Positions 33,762 through 41,862 of a stretch of DNA of 60,430 bases are shown one piece after another. The stretch is from assembly GCA_002298165.1 (NCBI GenBank), contig DBMI01000006.1, positions 1 to 60,430 of the forward strand, given 5' to 3'. The notes beneath the pieces are model-generated. The model had not been told where the DNA came from. It did no database searches and saw only the letters and a program-made list of their open reading frames with translations. The position numbers and the translations under genes were made by a program. The DNA comes from Desulfarculales bacterium UBA702. Its GTDB lineage: Bacteria > Desulfobacterota > Syntrophobacteria > Syntrophobacterales > Syntrophobacteraceae. Within the stretch, counting starts at the first letter, position 1. Every line of letters begins with the position of its first letter.

Positions 33762-34769
33762 TTATTCGTTGTACTTGTTCCAGGTCTCCTCGGAGATGTT
33801 GAGGAGCTTATTTATGTGATGTTGCCGATCTCCGGGACGCAAGGTTTGCCTGGAATCAAGGGACTTCGTGTCTATCCTGTCTAGAGGAACTACTCGAGGG
33901 GCCTTGGCAATAAAGAGGCGAAAACCTTCGAGGTCTTCTCTGGAATACTTTTCCGCCCACTCGCGCTGAGCGGGAGTGATCTTGCCATCTTTGAGCGCTG
34001 CCGCTACAAGGTCACCGCGATCACGCTCGGCTAGCTTGCATTCAAGGGCGGCAACTTCAAGCGTCAGGTCCGGCTTTTGCCGAAGAGCATGAATAGTTGC
34101 AACCGTCTCGCTTTTTCCGGCTCCTTCGGCAACGCCGAGTGCGTCCATCACTTCCTTGCAGGCAACCACCGCCTCGGCCTTTTCCTTGAGCTTTCCCACT
34201 TCCCCCGAAATTTCTTCGGCTGATGACGTACCGGGCAGCCCGATCTGTTTTGCGAGTAATTCGAGAAATTCCATTCCTTCCCTCCCATTTGGGTTGTCAT
34301 TTCCGTTGATAGAAGACTTGGCCGTTATCGGCTTTATCCAGTTAAGGCGCGGTGCATTGGTGAGTGCCACACGAAGCAGTTCGACAAGTCTTCGGCCGTC
34401 TTTTGACACGAGGAAGACGGGCGAAAAATAGCGGTACTCTTTTTTCGCCAGGTACTCCCGCGCCCGGTCTGTCCATTCCACTACTGCCCACAATCCTTCT
34501 TTTCCGCGATCTTCCAGCCGCTTGATCCACCCAGCTGCCGGTGCGCGACTTCCGGCTTCGGTCTGGTGTTCGTAGTCGATCACCATATCGAGACCTCTGA
34601 TGCTGAAGCGCTCGATTACCTGCGACATTGCCTCTCCATCCACCACGAAAGACTCCGATCCCTGGATCTCAACCACTCCCCACGGAAAAACCTGGAATTG
34701 AGAAGGAACGGGAGCCCCATCGGGCAAGCCCGCGAAAAATCCGAGTCTTTGACTGCCATTGCTCTGCAC
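33762..34769 (-). CDS. Mu-like prohead protease/scaffold (gpI)
   Basis: 335 aa. The protease part (about 1-160) has VPSQFQVFPWGVVEIQG, IDYEHQTEAGSRAPAAGWIKRL and YRYFSPVFLVSKDGRRLVELLRVALTNAP, all diagnostic of the Mu gpI family. The C-terminal half is helical and charged, consistent with a scaffold (the Mu Z-like part is made from the same gene). It processes and shapes the prohead. Confidence 0.88.
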   Translation of the reverse strand: MQSNGSQRLGFFAGLPDGAPVPSQFQVFPWGVVEIQGSESFVVDGEAMSQVIERFSIRGLDMVIDYEHQTEAGSRAPAAGWIKRLEDRGKEGLWAVVEWTDRAREYLAKKEYRYFSPVFLVSKDGRRLVELLRVALTNAPRLNWIKPITAKSSINGNDNPNGREGMEFLELLAKQIGLPGTSSAEEISGEVGKLKEKAEAVVACKEVMDALGVAEGAGKSETVATIHALRQKPDLTLEVAALECKLAERDRGDLVAAALKDGKITPAQREWAEKYSREDLEGFRLFIAKAPRVVPLDRIDTKSLDSRQTLRPGDRQHHINKLLNISEETWNKYNE

Positions 34770-34930
34770 TTTGAACTCCTTCCCTGGGGCTTCATTTCAG
34801 CCACAGCCGGGAACCCGGCTTAGCCAAGAGGGTATTCCCTGTTTCTTGGTCGTCTGAATACGACTCCGGGCTACCCCCATTTCGAACATCCCCCCACTCA
34901 GTTCAGCTTTGGGCCAATGCGGCTCCGGTT

Positions 34931-36178
34931 TTAATAGCGCTTCTCCTGATCACCATTGCCGACGGGCAGCTTAAAGCGCTCGGCGAGTTGATCGCGATTG
35001 AACTGAAAGCCTATCTCCGAGAGGATTTTGTAGACTTCCGCAATGGACTTCATGTCTTCGGACGGCTCGCACAAGAAGTGGAATCTAGGCACGGGCACGT
35101 CCCAGCCGTAGTTGAAACCGATAAGAGGCCTTAGGATCTGCTGAGTTATCGTTTTGGAGAGCGCCTTGCAGTCCGCCTCCAAGATGTCCTGCCGGACTTC
35201 GGAATGTACCCGCCCCAGCGCATACGATCCCGCTCCCTTGCCTCCCGGCTCGGATGTAAGAGTCTGTCCGAGGACAGCCTTCGACATTTGTGCATCGCAA
35301 AAAGAGGCCAGGCTTTCATAGACATTGAGCGATGAACCCTTCTGGGCCTCGATGAATTCTATCTCCGTGGACTTTGATATAATGCCCGCGGCATCCGAGC
35401 CAAGCGAACGAACGGCGTGAATCAGCGCCTCGCGGTCTGCCCTGGTTGCACCCGGCTCGTATTTGCCGATCCGAAGAGGCATACCGTAAACTTCCGCAAA
35501 CCCTATCCAGTCCTTTAATGCGTAGTTCTTGAACAGGTACATCCAGGCGCACACCCGCATGATTCCGGCACGAGTATCGTAGCCGGAACGGGCGCGGCAT
35601 CGGTGGTAGACGAACTTGAAGGGCGGAGGCTCGATACCCTCGACGGGGACATGATCGGTGAGGATTCTCGGTGTAAGGGAATTCCAGAAAGTGATTTTTT
35701 TCGGGTGCACCCACCGCAGGCCTCGAATACCGACCTGGCCCTCAGAAGCCTCCCAAAGGATTTCCATTATCGAATACCCTTTTCCCAGAGCATCGAGCAG
35801 GTCCAGGACGTTTTCGTCGAAGTCGGAAAGCCCCTGAATTAGCGCGCGGCAAAAAGCAGCGGTTTCCATGGCTTGTGCTGAGGAATCGGCAGCCGCAACT
35901 TCCCATTCGAGTCCCTGTATGGCCATCTTGCGCGTCTGGAAAAGGCTTGCCAGATGTGCGTCCTTTTCCTCCATTTCCTCGAAAAGCTCTGCCTGGCTAA
36001 AAACGTCGCCCGCATCTGCCTGCCTGAAGATCCGGGCAAGCCGCCCAGGGGTGAGTCCGCTCGAAGGATAGCCGCTCCACCGATCGCGAAGCGTCGCCGT
36101 GGCGAGTTCGCGAATATCTGGCTTTAAAGACCCGGAGACCGGGATAGGCTGGCTGAACTGGTCATATAAAATGGTCAT
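34931..36178 (-). CDS. Mu-like portal protein (DUF935, gp29)
   Basis: 415 aa from the start at 36178 (MTILYDQFSQPIPVSG). DUF935 features: EEKDAHLASLFQTRKMAIQGLEWEV, DALGKGYSIMEILWEASEGQVGIRGLRWVHPKKI, FKNYALKDWIGFAEVYGMPLRIGKYEPGAT and EPGGKGAGSYALGRVHSEVRQDI. It forms the dodecameric DNA-entry ring. Mu gp29 is about 510 aa, so this is short. The Mu neighbour gpF/gp30 is missing: the 160 bases before the protease gene hold nothing recognisable. Confidence 0.9.
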   Translation of the reverse strand: MTILYDQFSQPIPVSGSLKPDIRELATATLRDRWSGYPSSGLTPGRLARIFRQADAGDVFSQAELFEEMEEKDAHLASLFQTRKMAIQGLEWEVAAADSSAQAMETAAFCRALIQGLSDFDENVLDLLDALGKGYSIMEILWEASEGQVGIRGLRWVHPKKITFWNSLTPRILTDHVPVEGIEPPPFKFVYHRCRARSGYDTRAGIMRVCAWMYLFKNYALKDWIGFAEVYGMPLRIGKYEPGATRADREALIHAVRSLGSDAAGIISKSTEIEFIEAQKGSSLNVYESLASFCDAQMSKAVLGQTLTSEPGGKGAGSYALGRVHSEVRQDILEADCKALSKTITQQILRPLIGFNYGWDVPVPRFHFLCEPSEDMKSIAEVYKILSEIGFQFNRDQLAERFKLPVGNGDQEKRY

Positions 36179-36663
36179 TTTACCGTCCTGGAATGTTTCG
36201 TTAGTCGATGTATTCCACCCCTGCTTCCACTTGCGGTCCTTCCACTTCGTAAGCAAAAGAAGCGATAAGCCGCCGTGCTACCCTTTAGAAATGTGTTGCA
36301 GCGGGATGGGGAGGTAATAACAGGGGTTCTTTTCAGGTAGGGATAAATGAAATGAACATTTTACTGGTTATTTTGGAGAGGAGGTCAGCGTAATCTTGTG
36401 CCTCAAATGGGCCGTGCGTCTCATCATTTGACACTCATTGATTGCCTGAAGTATATTCCCGACATTCCCCAACTATTAAAACTTTATTGATTTCCATCCA
36501 TGAAGGCTACTCCATCTTATTGGTCGCACAGAGTAGCTTTCGATGTGTATTTGACCGCTGATTGGCGATGAGGTCCCAGGAAGCGCGTTGCGGTTACTGG
36601 TGCATAGCGCACGCGACTCATCTCTTATTCCTTGTTATTTTCTCTTTTAGGAGGGGCTTTGTT
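36179..36663. other. Intergenic region upstream of the BBP7-like gene
   Basis: 485 bases between the divergent portal and outer-membrane protein genes. It contains the promoter at 36428-36457 and AT-rich sequence after it. The BBP7-like Shine-Dalgarno (AGGAGG) is near 36651. No further ORF is supported; GC is lower than in the phage genes. Confidence 0.55.
36428..36457 (+). promoter_or_regulatory. Strong sigma70-type promoter for the BBP7-like gene
   Basis: TTGACA at 36428-36433, an 18-base spacer and TATATT at 36452-36457 (6/6 and 5/6 matches). It points toward the outer-membrane protein gene 206 bases downstream. This gives the gene expression independent of the opposing late phage operon. 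Confidence 0.7.
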
Positions 36664-37818
36664 ATGAAGACGGCAATCATGTGCAGTTTTGCTTCCCTGC
36701 TCATCTGGACCGGCGTGTCGTTTGCTCAGACCGTCAACACTCCTTCAACTGCACCGACCACCTCCAATACCAGCCCCTTCTTTATCAGTGCGGAGGCGCT
36801 CTTATGGTGGATGAAGGATAGTCCGGCGCCACCGCCGCTTGTCAGCACTGGAAACATCGGGGAGGCTGGAACAAACGTGGTATTGGGGGGAAAACAACTT
36901 GATACCGGCATGCACCCCGGCTTCCGGGTTACGGCTGGGTATTGGGAAAAGGAAAAATGGGGCCTTGAGGCAAGTTTTTTCTATCTCTCCTCCCAATCGA
37001 CCGGCCGGAGTGTAAGTTCTTCGGGCCAGATCGATTCCCAATTACTCCTCGTTCCTTTCTATAACGTCCTTCGCCAGGAGGAGGACTCATCTTTCCTGTC
37101 TTTTCCAGGCGCTTTCTCGGGTCAGGCACACGAAGAGATGAGTTCCCGAATGTTTGGCGCCGAACTGATGGGCGGAACAAACTTGGTGTCGAACAGGAGA
37201 TGGAAAGTGGATCTTCTGGGAGGTTTTAGATACCTTAATCTTCGTGAGAAATTCTCATTGGCCACGAGCAGCCCGTTCATCGACATTCCCAATGATATCT
37301 ACCAGACGATTGATCAGTTCAATACTACAAACCATTTTTACGGGCCTCAGGCCGGCTTGCGGGCCAGTTCCGGATGGGGTCCGCTGACGGTCAACGGCAC
37401 GTTTAAACTCGCTCTGGGCGCTATGGTCCAATCGGTTGATATTGACGGATCCCTGCTCACCAACGAATTCAACGCTCTGAGTTCTGCCTTCAAATATCCA
37501 GGCGGTTATTTCGCTCAGTCCACCAATATTGGCGAACACAGCCAAACTGACTTCGCTGTGATCCCGGAGGTGGGGCTAAACCTGGGTTACAGAATCACCG
37601 ACCGAATCAACGTTTTCGCCGGCTATACATTCCTCTATACAAACAACGTGGTTCGACCCGGCGACCAGATAGACCGCAGCATCAATCCCTCACAGGGCGC
37701 GACATATACCGGGCTGCCTGATACACAGCTCATAGGAGCGGCCAGACCGGCGTTCTCGTTCAAGGAATCGGATTTCTGGGCTCAGGGAGTCAACATGGGG
37801 ATCGAGTATCGGTTTTAA
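36664..37818 (+). CDS. BBP7-like outer-membrane beta-barrel protein
   Basis: 384 aa with signal peptide (MKTAIMCSFASLLIWTGVSFA). The mature N-terminus FFISAEALLWWMKDSPAPPPLVSTGN is the signature of the BBP7 family of outer-membrane beta-barrels, best known from Planctomycetes. Aromatic alternating strands continue to the C-terminal FWAQGVNMGIEYRF, ending in Phe as outer-membrane barrels do. It is the only plus-strand gene inside the phage cluster and lies between terminase and portal genes. It is probably a cargo (moron) gene altering the host surface, or host DNA inserted into the prophage. AGGAGG stands before the ATG. Confidence 0.85.
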   Translation: MKTAIMCSFASLLIWTGVSFAQTVNTPSTAPTTSNTSPFFISAEALLWWMKDSPAPPPLVSTGNIGEAGTNVVLGGKQLDTGMHPGFRVTAGYWEKEKWGLEASFFYLSSQSTGRSVSSSGQIDSQLLLVPFYNVLRQEEDSSFLSFPGAFSGQAHEEMSSRMFGAELMGGTNLVSNRRWKVDLLGGFRYLNLREKFSLATSSPFIDIPNDIYQTIDQFNTTNHFYGPQAGLRASSGWGPLTVNGTFKLALGAMVQSVDIDGSLLTNEFNALSSAFKYPGGYFAQSTNIGEHSQTDFAVIPEVGLNLGYRITDRINVFAGYTFLYTNNVVRPGDQIDRSINPSQGATYTGLPDTQLIGAARPAFSFKESDFWAQGVNMGIEYRF

Positions 37819-37970
37819 ACGCGTACCCTGTCCAAAATAAAGCCAAGGGGGCCAGGGGAACGAGTCCCCCCGCCCCGGACGCGCAGCGGCGCGGGGAGTG
37901 AGGAGTGCGCTCCCCACTTTCATAGACTTATTCCGAACGCAAATGGTGACCGCTTTTCCATTTCGAGGGA

Positions 37971-39431
37971 TCAGTAGCGTTTGAAAGACGTGGCCCGGCG
38001 CTCTCCCAGGGCTTCGTATTCCACCGGGCCTCCCTCGCTACGAGTGGCAGCGTGCCAGGCGAGGGCACATGCTACAGCTGAATCGCCGTGGCGTCTGCCG
38101 CCGTCCCGACCTCTTCCACGGTAGTTTTCCGGGACACGCGCAACACCTTTTTCCATCCTAACCGAGCGCAGGTCGTCAAGTATATCGGGGTCTTTGGGGA
38201 TCAGAATGGTTCTATCTTCGAAGGCCGCCCTGCAGGACGGCATGTTTTCGAGGTACCACTTGTCGGTCAGCATCACCTGTTTGATGCGCCGGGCTCCGTA
38301 TCGCTGCATGGCGACTTCGGCCAGGTAATGGCCGTTTCCTCGCGCATCCATTGCCCCTCCCGAAAAGCGAGGCAGCCTGTCGGCGATATGGAAAAGGACC
38401 TGCTCCTGCTGGCGGAAGGGAACATTTCGAAGCTCGACCACAAACGGGGCCCGGTACCTTAATTTTCCGACCTCCTGGAGCGGGAAAATCACAGTGAGAT
38501 CTCCGCTTCGGCCGAAATCCTCACCGAAAAACGAAGGCCGCTCCGGCGCGAGATCTTCCATGAGAGGAGTGACATTTTGCCTGAGCCAGTCGTTCATTTC
38601 GACCCACCGCCGCTCTTCGGGCATTTCAGCGAACTCTGGCCTGCATGCCCGGCGAATTACGGGAATGTTATCATCCATGCAGGACTCAATCAGGGCCCGT
38701 GGAATCCATGCCCCCGATCCGCGACTCGGAACGCAAAAGAGTTCCTCGTCCGCAAACTCGCCGTAGAAATCGACAAGTTCCTGCCTCCAAGCCGCCTCTG
38801 TCCCTTCCGACCAAGCCTTTCCGGTCCGCAGGCATATTCGCCTGAAAAGCCCTTGTTGCAGCGCATCATCAAGGGTGATACGGTGGAGTGAATAGGGCTT
38901 CTTACACGACCGCACATCGTTTACGAGTTCATTGAAAGGATTTTCGTCGCCATTGTGGGTGCTTATTACGGCCAACCTGCCGCCCCACATGAGCAGGGCG
39001 ACAGCGGCCTTGAGGAGCTGAGGCAGGTCGTTGTGGAATGCCGCTTCATCAATTACCACCTTGCCCTGCTTGCCCCGGAGATTGCTCGGGCGACTTGATA
39101 GGGCCGTTACCCTGAAATCCGACGCAAAACGTATTCGATAGCCGAGGATGTCCTTTTCCTCATCCCGGATCATCGCCTCCTCCATCCGGTCGGCCGCAAT
39201 GCCCAGGTTTCGAGCCCAAAATGCTGTATCGTTTATGAATTCGATCGCCATTTCACGGCTGTATCCGATGTACCAGACATTCATCCCGCCGGTGGAAGCC
39301 GCCGTGAGAGCTGAATCCGCCGCTTCGCACCAGCTGAGCCCAACCCGCCGCGACTTTTCGCAAACCTTCACGGGCGCCGGGTCGTAGATCCATCTTTGCT
39401 GGTAGGGCAAAAGGGAAAATGGCGATATCAT
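37971..39431 (-). CDS. Terminase large subunit, Mu gp28-like
   Basis: 486 aa. The ATPase motor has a Walker A-like KSRRVGLSW near residue 30, and Walker B-like GKVVIDEAAFHNDL near 130. The nuclease domain begins near ERPSFFGEDFGRSGDL with the first catalytic Asp. This matches the gp28-type terminases of Mu-like phages, which package by headful. It overlaps the upstream terminase small subunit gene by four bases and is followed on the plus strand side by the BBP7-like gene. Confidence 0.9.
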   Translation of the reverse strand: MISPFSLLPYQQRWIYDPAPVKVCEKSRRVGLSWCEAADSALTAASTGGMNVWYIGYSREMAIEFINDTAFWARNLGIAADRMEEAMIRDEEKDILGYRIRFASDFRVTALSSRPSNLRGKQGKVVIDEAAFHNDLPQLLKAAVALLMWGGRLAVISTHNGDENPFNELVNDVRSCKKPYSLHRITLDDALQQGLFRRICLRTGKAWSEGTEAAWRQELVDFYGEFADEELFCVPSRGSGAWIPRALIESCMDDNIPVIRRACRPEFAEMPEERRWVEMNDWLRQNVTPLMEDLAPERPSFFGEDFGRSGDLTVIFPLQEVGKLRYRAPFVVELRNVPFRQQEQVLFHIADRLPRFSGGAMDARGNGHYLAEVAMQRYGARRIKQVMLTDKWYLENMPSCRAAFEDRTILIPKDPDILDDLRSVRMEKGVARVPENYRGRGRDGGRRHGDSAVACALAWHAATRSEGGPVEYEALGERRATSFKRY

Positions 39432-39949
39432 TCAGCAATACCGAGTATTTTTCGCCGGATCTCCTCGGCAGCTTCTTCTGACAGGCCGTTTTTGCGGTTC
39501 TTCTGTCCGACCTCTTCGGCGGCCTTCTCCACCCGTGCCCGGAATTCCCGCCGCAACCGCTCGCGCTGTACATTCGACGACTGGAGCCTTGCGAAATCGG
39601 AGAGAAGCTTTGGCAGGGTTTCCAGTTCTATTTTTCCATCGAGCTGAGACTCAATTATCATCTGTGTAAAGAGTCGGGATGCCGCTTCGCCAAGCAGCAG
39701 GCCGTCCTCAGTATCGGATGCCAGCGCACGGGATTTTTCCTCGATCACGCGCAGCCGCCGGTAGCATTCCAGAAATTCGGCGCCGTAGCGGCCGATGGTC
39801 GTCTTGGTAATATCTTGGCCCTGCTCGGCAAGAAAGCTCCTTATTTCCTCGAAGCTCGAGCCTTCCACAAGCAACCGATCGACCTGTTCGGCAATATGTA
39901 ATGGAAGCTCTTTTCCCTTCCCTTTTCTTTTCCTTGCAGTCTCGGCCAT
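39428..39949 (-). CDS. Terminase small subunit, Mu gp27-like (DUF3486)
   Basis: 173 aa. The N-terminal HTH (LPLHIAEQVDRLLVEGSSFEEIRSFLAEQGQDITKTTIGRYGAEF) and the helical C-terminus match DUF3486, the Mu gp27-like DNA-recognition subunit. The ATG at 39949 overlaps the upstream stop as TGATG, which decides this start over the longer one at 39988. Confidence 0.85.
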   Translation of the reverse strand: MAETARKRKGKGKELPLHIAEQVDRLLVEGSSFEEIRSFLAEQGQDITKTTIGRYGAEFLECYRRLRVIEEKSRALASDTEDGLLLGEAASRLFTQMIIESQLDGKIELETLPKLLSDFARLQSSNVQRERLRREFRARVEKAAEEVGQKNRKNGLSEEAAEEIRRKILGIAE

Positions 39950-40194
39950 CAGGCGAGTTCCCTCTCGATTTCCTGGATCTCCGCGCATAAGGGAAGGTAT
40001 AACTCCCGCAGCCGGTGGAGATCGGATATAAGCTCCAGGGCCTCATCTGTTCGCAATTCCTTTAGAGGTATGATGGAGGCTGGCTGAACGATCTGCTTTA
40101 TAGCCGAAATAAGTCCTTGAGCCCGCGCCGCAAGGCGCATCCGCTCCATCTTTTTTTCCTGAAGAGCCCCTTTGAGGATCAGCCGCTCACTCAT
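39949..40194 (-). CDS. Small phage protein (Mu gp26-like position)
   Basis: 81 aa, predicted helical (LILKGALQEKKMERMRLAARAQGLISAIKQIVQPA ... LISDLHRLRELYLPLCAEIQEIEREL). The length, helicity and position before DUF3486 correspond to Mu gp26, a small late protein without known function. Both ends overlap neighbouring genes, supporting translation. Confidence 0.65.
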   Translation of the reverse strand: MSERLILKGALQEKKMERMRLAARAQGLISAIKQIVQPASIIPLKELRTDEALELISDLHRLRELYLPLCAEIQEIERELA

Positions 40195-40556
40195 CCTTCC
40201 TCCCTCCCGCTTGCCTGCTTTTTGAGCCGCACCATCGGACAGAACTGGTTCAAACCTATTTGGTCACTCAGCTTCGCAAACCCCTGAGCGTTCATTATGA
40301 GAACGTCCTTCTGGTCGGATGCCAGGTTGGCATAGGTCTTGACCAACTCCACATTGTCCTCGTACATGCGGCGCACCTCGGAAAGACCGTCCTCAAAGAC
40401 CTTCTGCTGTCTCAGGGTGTCTTCACGGTAGGCCCGAAGAGTTCTTTCGTTGCTCCTCTCGCTGAAATACCAGACAACGAAAATTATTCCCGGAATCCCG
40501 AACGAGGAGACTATCTTTACGGCAAGATCCAATGCAATCTGATCCATTACTGTCAT
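40191..40556 (-). CDS. Membrane-anchored coiled-coil phage protein
   Basis: 121 aa. One N-terminal membrane segment (VKIVSSFGIPGIIFVVWYF) is followed by a charged coiled coil. This looks like an inner-membrane spanin or Mu gp25-like protein and could serve lysis. The start at 40556 follows the holin stop by one base. Confidence 0.6.
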   Translation of the reverse strand: MTVMDQIALDLAVKIVSSFGIPGIIFVVWYFSERSNERTLRAYREDTLRQQKVFEDGLSEVRRMYEDNVELVKTYANLASDQKDVLIMNAQGFAKLSDQIGLNQFCPMVRLKKQASGREEG

Positions 40557-40557
40557 C

Positions 40558-40959
40558 CTAGCTCTTCCAAGCCCTGACGCTCTTTTCCACCGAGCGGCCG
40601 ACAATGTAGCCGCCAACCCCGAGCTTCAGGAGTTCCCACATGTCGGATGGGACATCGAGGCGGGCAAGCGAGAAAATTGGGGCAATGATATAGTTGTGAG
40701 CAACGACATAGGTGAAGGTGAGCATCAGGATTGGACGCCAGTTTCTCTGGAGCCAGCTTTGACCGCCCGCCTCCGCCACAATTATTTGTGCCTGCGATTC
40801 GAGTTCTTTCTGTAGGAAGGAGTAGTCCTGGCTGAGCATCTGGATTTCGAGATCATGCTTTAATTTGTTCGCCAAGTCTTTATCCTGCACCATCTTGTCG
40901 ATTACTTCGACGGCCTGGCCGATCAACTTTCCGATCACGGGCAATGTGCTAAGAAACAT
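40558..40959 (-). CDS. Holin-like membrane protein
   Basis: 133 aa. A first hydrophobic stretch (MFLSTLPVIGKLIG), a helical middle (KLKHDLEIQMLSQDYSFLQKELESQAQIIVAEA), then WLQRNWRPILMLTFTYVVAHNYIIAP and LLKLGVGGYIVGRSVEKSVRAWK. This is the pattern of the 3TM/HP1-type holin family. In lysis, holins let endolysin reach the wall; none was recognised nearby. The start at 40959 has AAGGAG eight bases upstream. First gene of the late operon. Confidence 0.78.
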   Translation of the reverse strand: MFLSTLPVIGKLIGQAVEVIDKMVQDKDLANKLKHDLEIQMLSQDYSFLQKELESQAQIIVAEAGGQSWLQRNWRPILMLTFTYVVAHNYIIAPIFSLARLDVPSDMWELLKLGVGGYIVGRSVEKSVRAWKS

Positions 40960-40985
40960 ACCATCTCCTTTGACGCTTATGGTGG

Positions 40986-41007
40986 CAAGCTGGAAAGGCT
41001 GGCCCAC
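40986..41007 (-). repeat. Dispersed GTGGGGCAGGC repeat, copy 2 (degenerate)
   Basis: Twenty-two bases reading GTGGGCCAGCCTTTCCAGCT on the minus strand, three mismatches from the copy at 18282-18303. It lies in the leader of the holin-like gene at the other end of the phage block. Confidence 0.5.
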
Positions 41008-41233
41008 GTATGCTGAATCCTTGAAATTAAAGACGGTTGGGCTGGAAACTACAGTTGTCACTTTTCGAATCGCTTTCAGGCCGATTGCGTCTTTCGTGGG
41101 CAAGCTATCAGGGCAGAATTTCAGGTAGTGATACGAAAATTGAGGAGTTGTTAAATTCAGGATCAAGGAACTTAAAGCGACCAGGGCTGTAGAAAATTAA
41201 GGAATCAATTTTGAGGGATTGAAGCAATTCATG

Positions 41234-41257
41234 AAAAGCGGGGGCATGAGCCCCCGC
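41234..41257 (-). terminator. Terminator after the Hsp20 gene
   Basis: GCGGGGGC (41238-41245) and GCCCCCGC (41250-41257) form an 8-bp GC stem with a 4-base loop, followed on the minus strand by TTTTC. It lies 40 bases after the Hsp20 stop and before the phage block, so it separates the two transcription units. Confidence 0.75.
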
Positions 41258-41296
41258 TGGAGAGTACATTTGTGATTCTGTCGTGAAGGGGACAAC

Positions 41297-41767
41297 CTAT
41301 TCGGTTTTGACTTCGATCTTCTTTTGAACCGCGCTCTCGGATTTTGGGATGGAAATAGTCAGGACACCGTCCTTGTATTTGGCATCAATCCCATCCTGTT
41401 TAACGTCGGCGGGGAGAGTGAAAGTGCGAGTGAATGAACCGAACTGCCTCTCCATCCAATGGTAGGACTCGTTCTCCTCCTTGTGCTCCTCCTGTTTTTC
41501 GCCCTTGACCGTCAGAAGATTCCCGGAAAGGTTGATTTCCAGGTTTTTGGGATCAATCCCGGGCATATCCGCTTTCACGATGATATGGTCGCCAGTCTCC
41601 GAAACATCGAATGCAGGAACCAACTCCGACGCTTCCCTGAACAGGGAAGGTAGTCCACCAATCAGCCTGGATGCAGCCGGTTCGTTGAAGAACCTCTCCA
41701 TCCACTCGAAAGGAGCCGGTAAATCGGCCATGCTCTTCCGTCTGTAACGTGGAACCAGTGTGGCCAT
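41297..41767 (-). CDS. Hsp20/alpha-crystallin small heat shock protein
   Basis: 156 aa ATP-independent chaperone that holds unfolding proteins. The alpha-crystallin domain (about 45-140) starts PAFDVSETGDHIIVKADMPGIDPKNLEINLSGNLLTVKGEK and includes the conserved A-x-x-x-n-GVL as KYKDGVLTI. The C-terminal IxI-like tail is ISIPKSE. The ATG at 41767 has AGGGGG eleven bases upstream; a GTG 12 bases earlier overlaps that site and is less likely. Confidence 0.95.
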   Translation of the reverse strand: MATLVPRYRRKSMADLPAPFEWMERFFNEPAASRLIGGLPSLFREASELVPAFDVSETGDHIIVKADMPGIDPKNLEINLSGNLLTVKGEKQEEHKEENESYHWMERQFGSFTRTFTLPADVKQDGIDAKYKDGVLTISIPKSESAVQKKIEVKTE

Positions 41768-41821
41768 CTTGGAAAACACCCCCTTTCAGTCGAGAAGACT
41801 CACCAGATCAGATTTTAAGAT

Positions 41822-41845
41822 AATCGGGAGGGTGGGAGTGTCAAC
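41822..41845 (-). promoter_or_regulatory. Possible heat-shock-type promoter of hsp20
   Basis: On the minus strand GTTGACA is followed by CTCCCACCCTC and then CCGATTATC, loosely resembling the sigma32 pattern (CTTGAAA, CCCCATNT). A sigma70 reading with TTGACA and a poor -10 is equally possible. It lies 55-80 bases upstream of the Hsp20 ATG. Confidence 0.3.
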
Positions 41846-41862
41846 CTGATTGTCCAGTTATA

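Larger units (their letters stand above)
17140..40959 (-). mobile_element. Mu-head / lambda-tail phage structural cluster (prophage remnant or GTA-like)
   Basis: A 23.8-kb block of phage morphogenesis genes in tight minus-strand order with many ATGA overlaps: holin-like, coiled-coil membrane protein, terminase small and large, portal, protease, decoration, capsid, gp36, gp37, tail tube, G/GT, tape measure, M-like, adhesins, L, K, J and fibre. The head genes are Mu-like and the tail genes lambda-like, the combination known from transposable siphophages such as D3112 and B3. No transposase A/B, integrase, repressor, Mor/C activator, endolysin or Mu gpF was seen. Host genes abut both sides and no attachment repeats are evident. 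One reverse-strand outer-membrane gene interrupts it. Confidence 0.85.

Noticed and set aside
17131..41234. Matching AATTCATG octamers near both ends of the phage block as attachment sites
   Set aside because: Eight bases is expected by chance over this distance, the flanks differ, and no tRNA or integrase is nearby.
41238..41257. GC hairpin as a phage attachment or cos site
   Set aside because: Its position 40 bases after the Hsp20 stop and the T-run on the minus strand fit a simple terminator.
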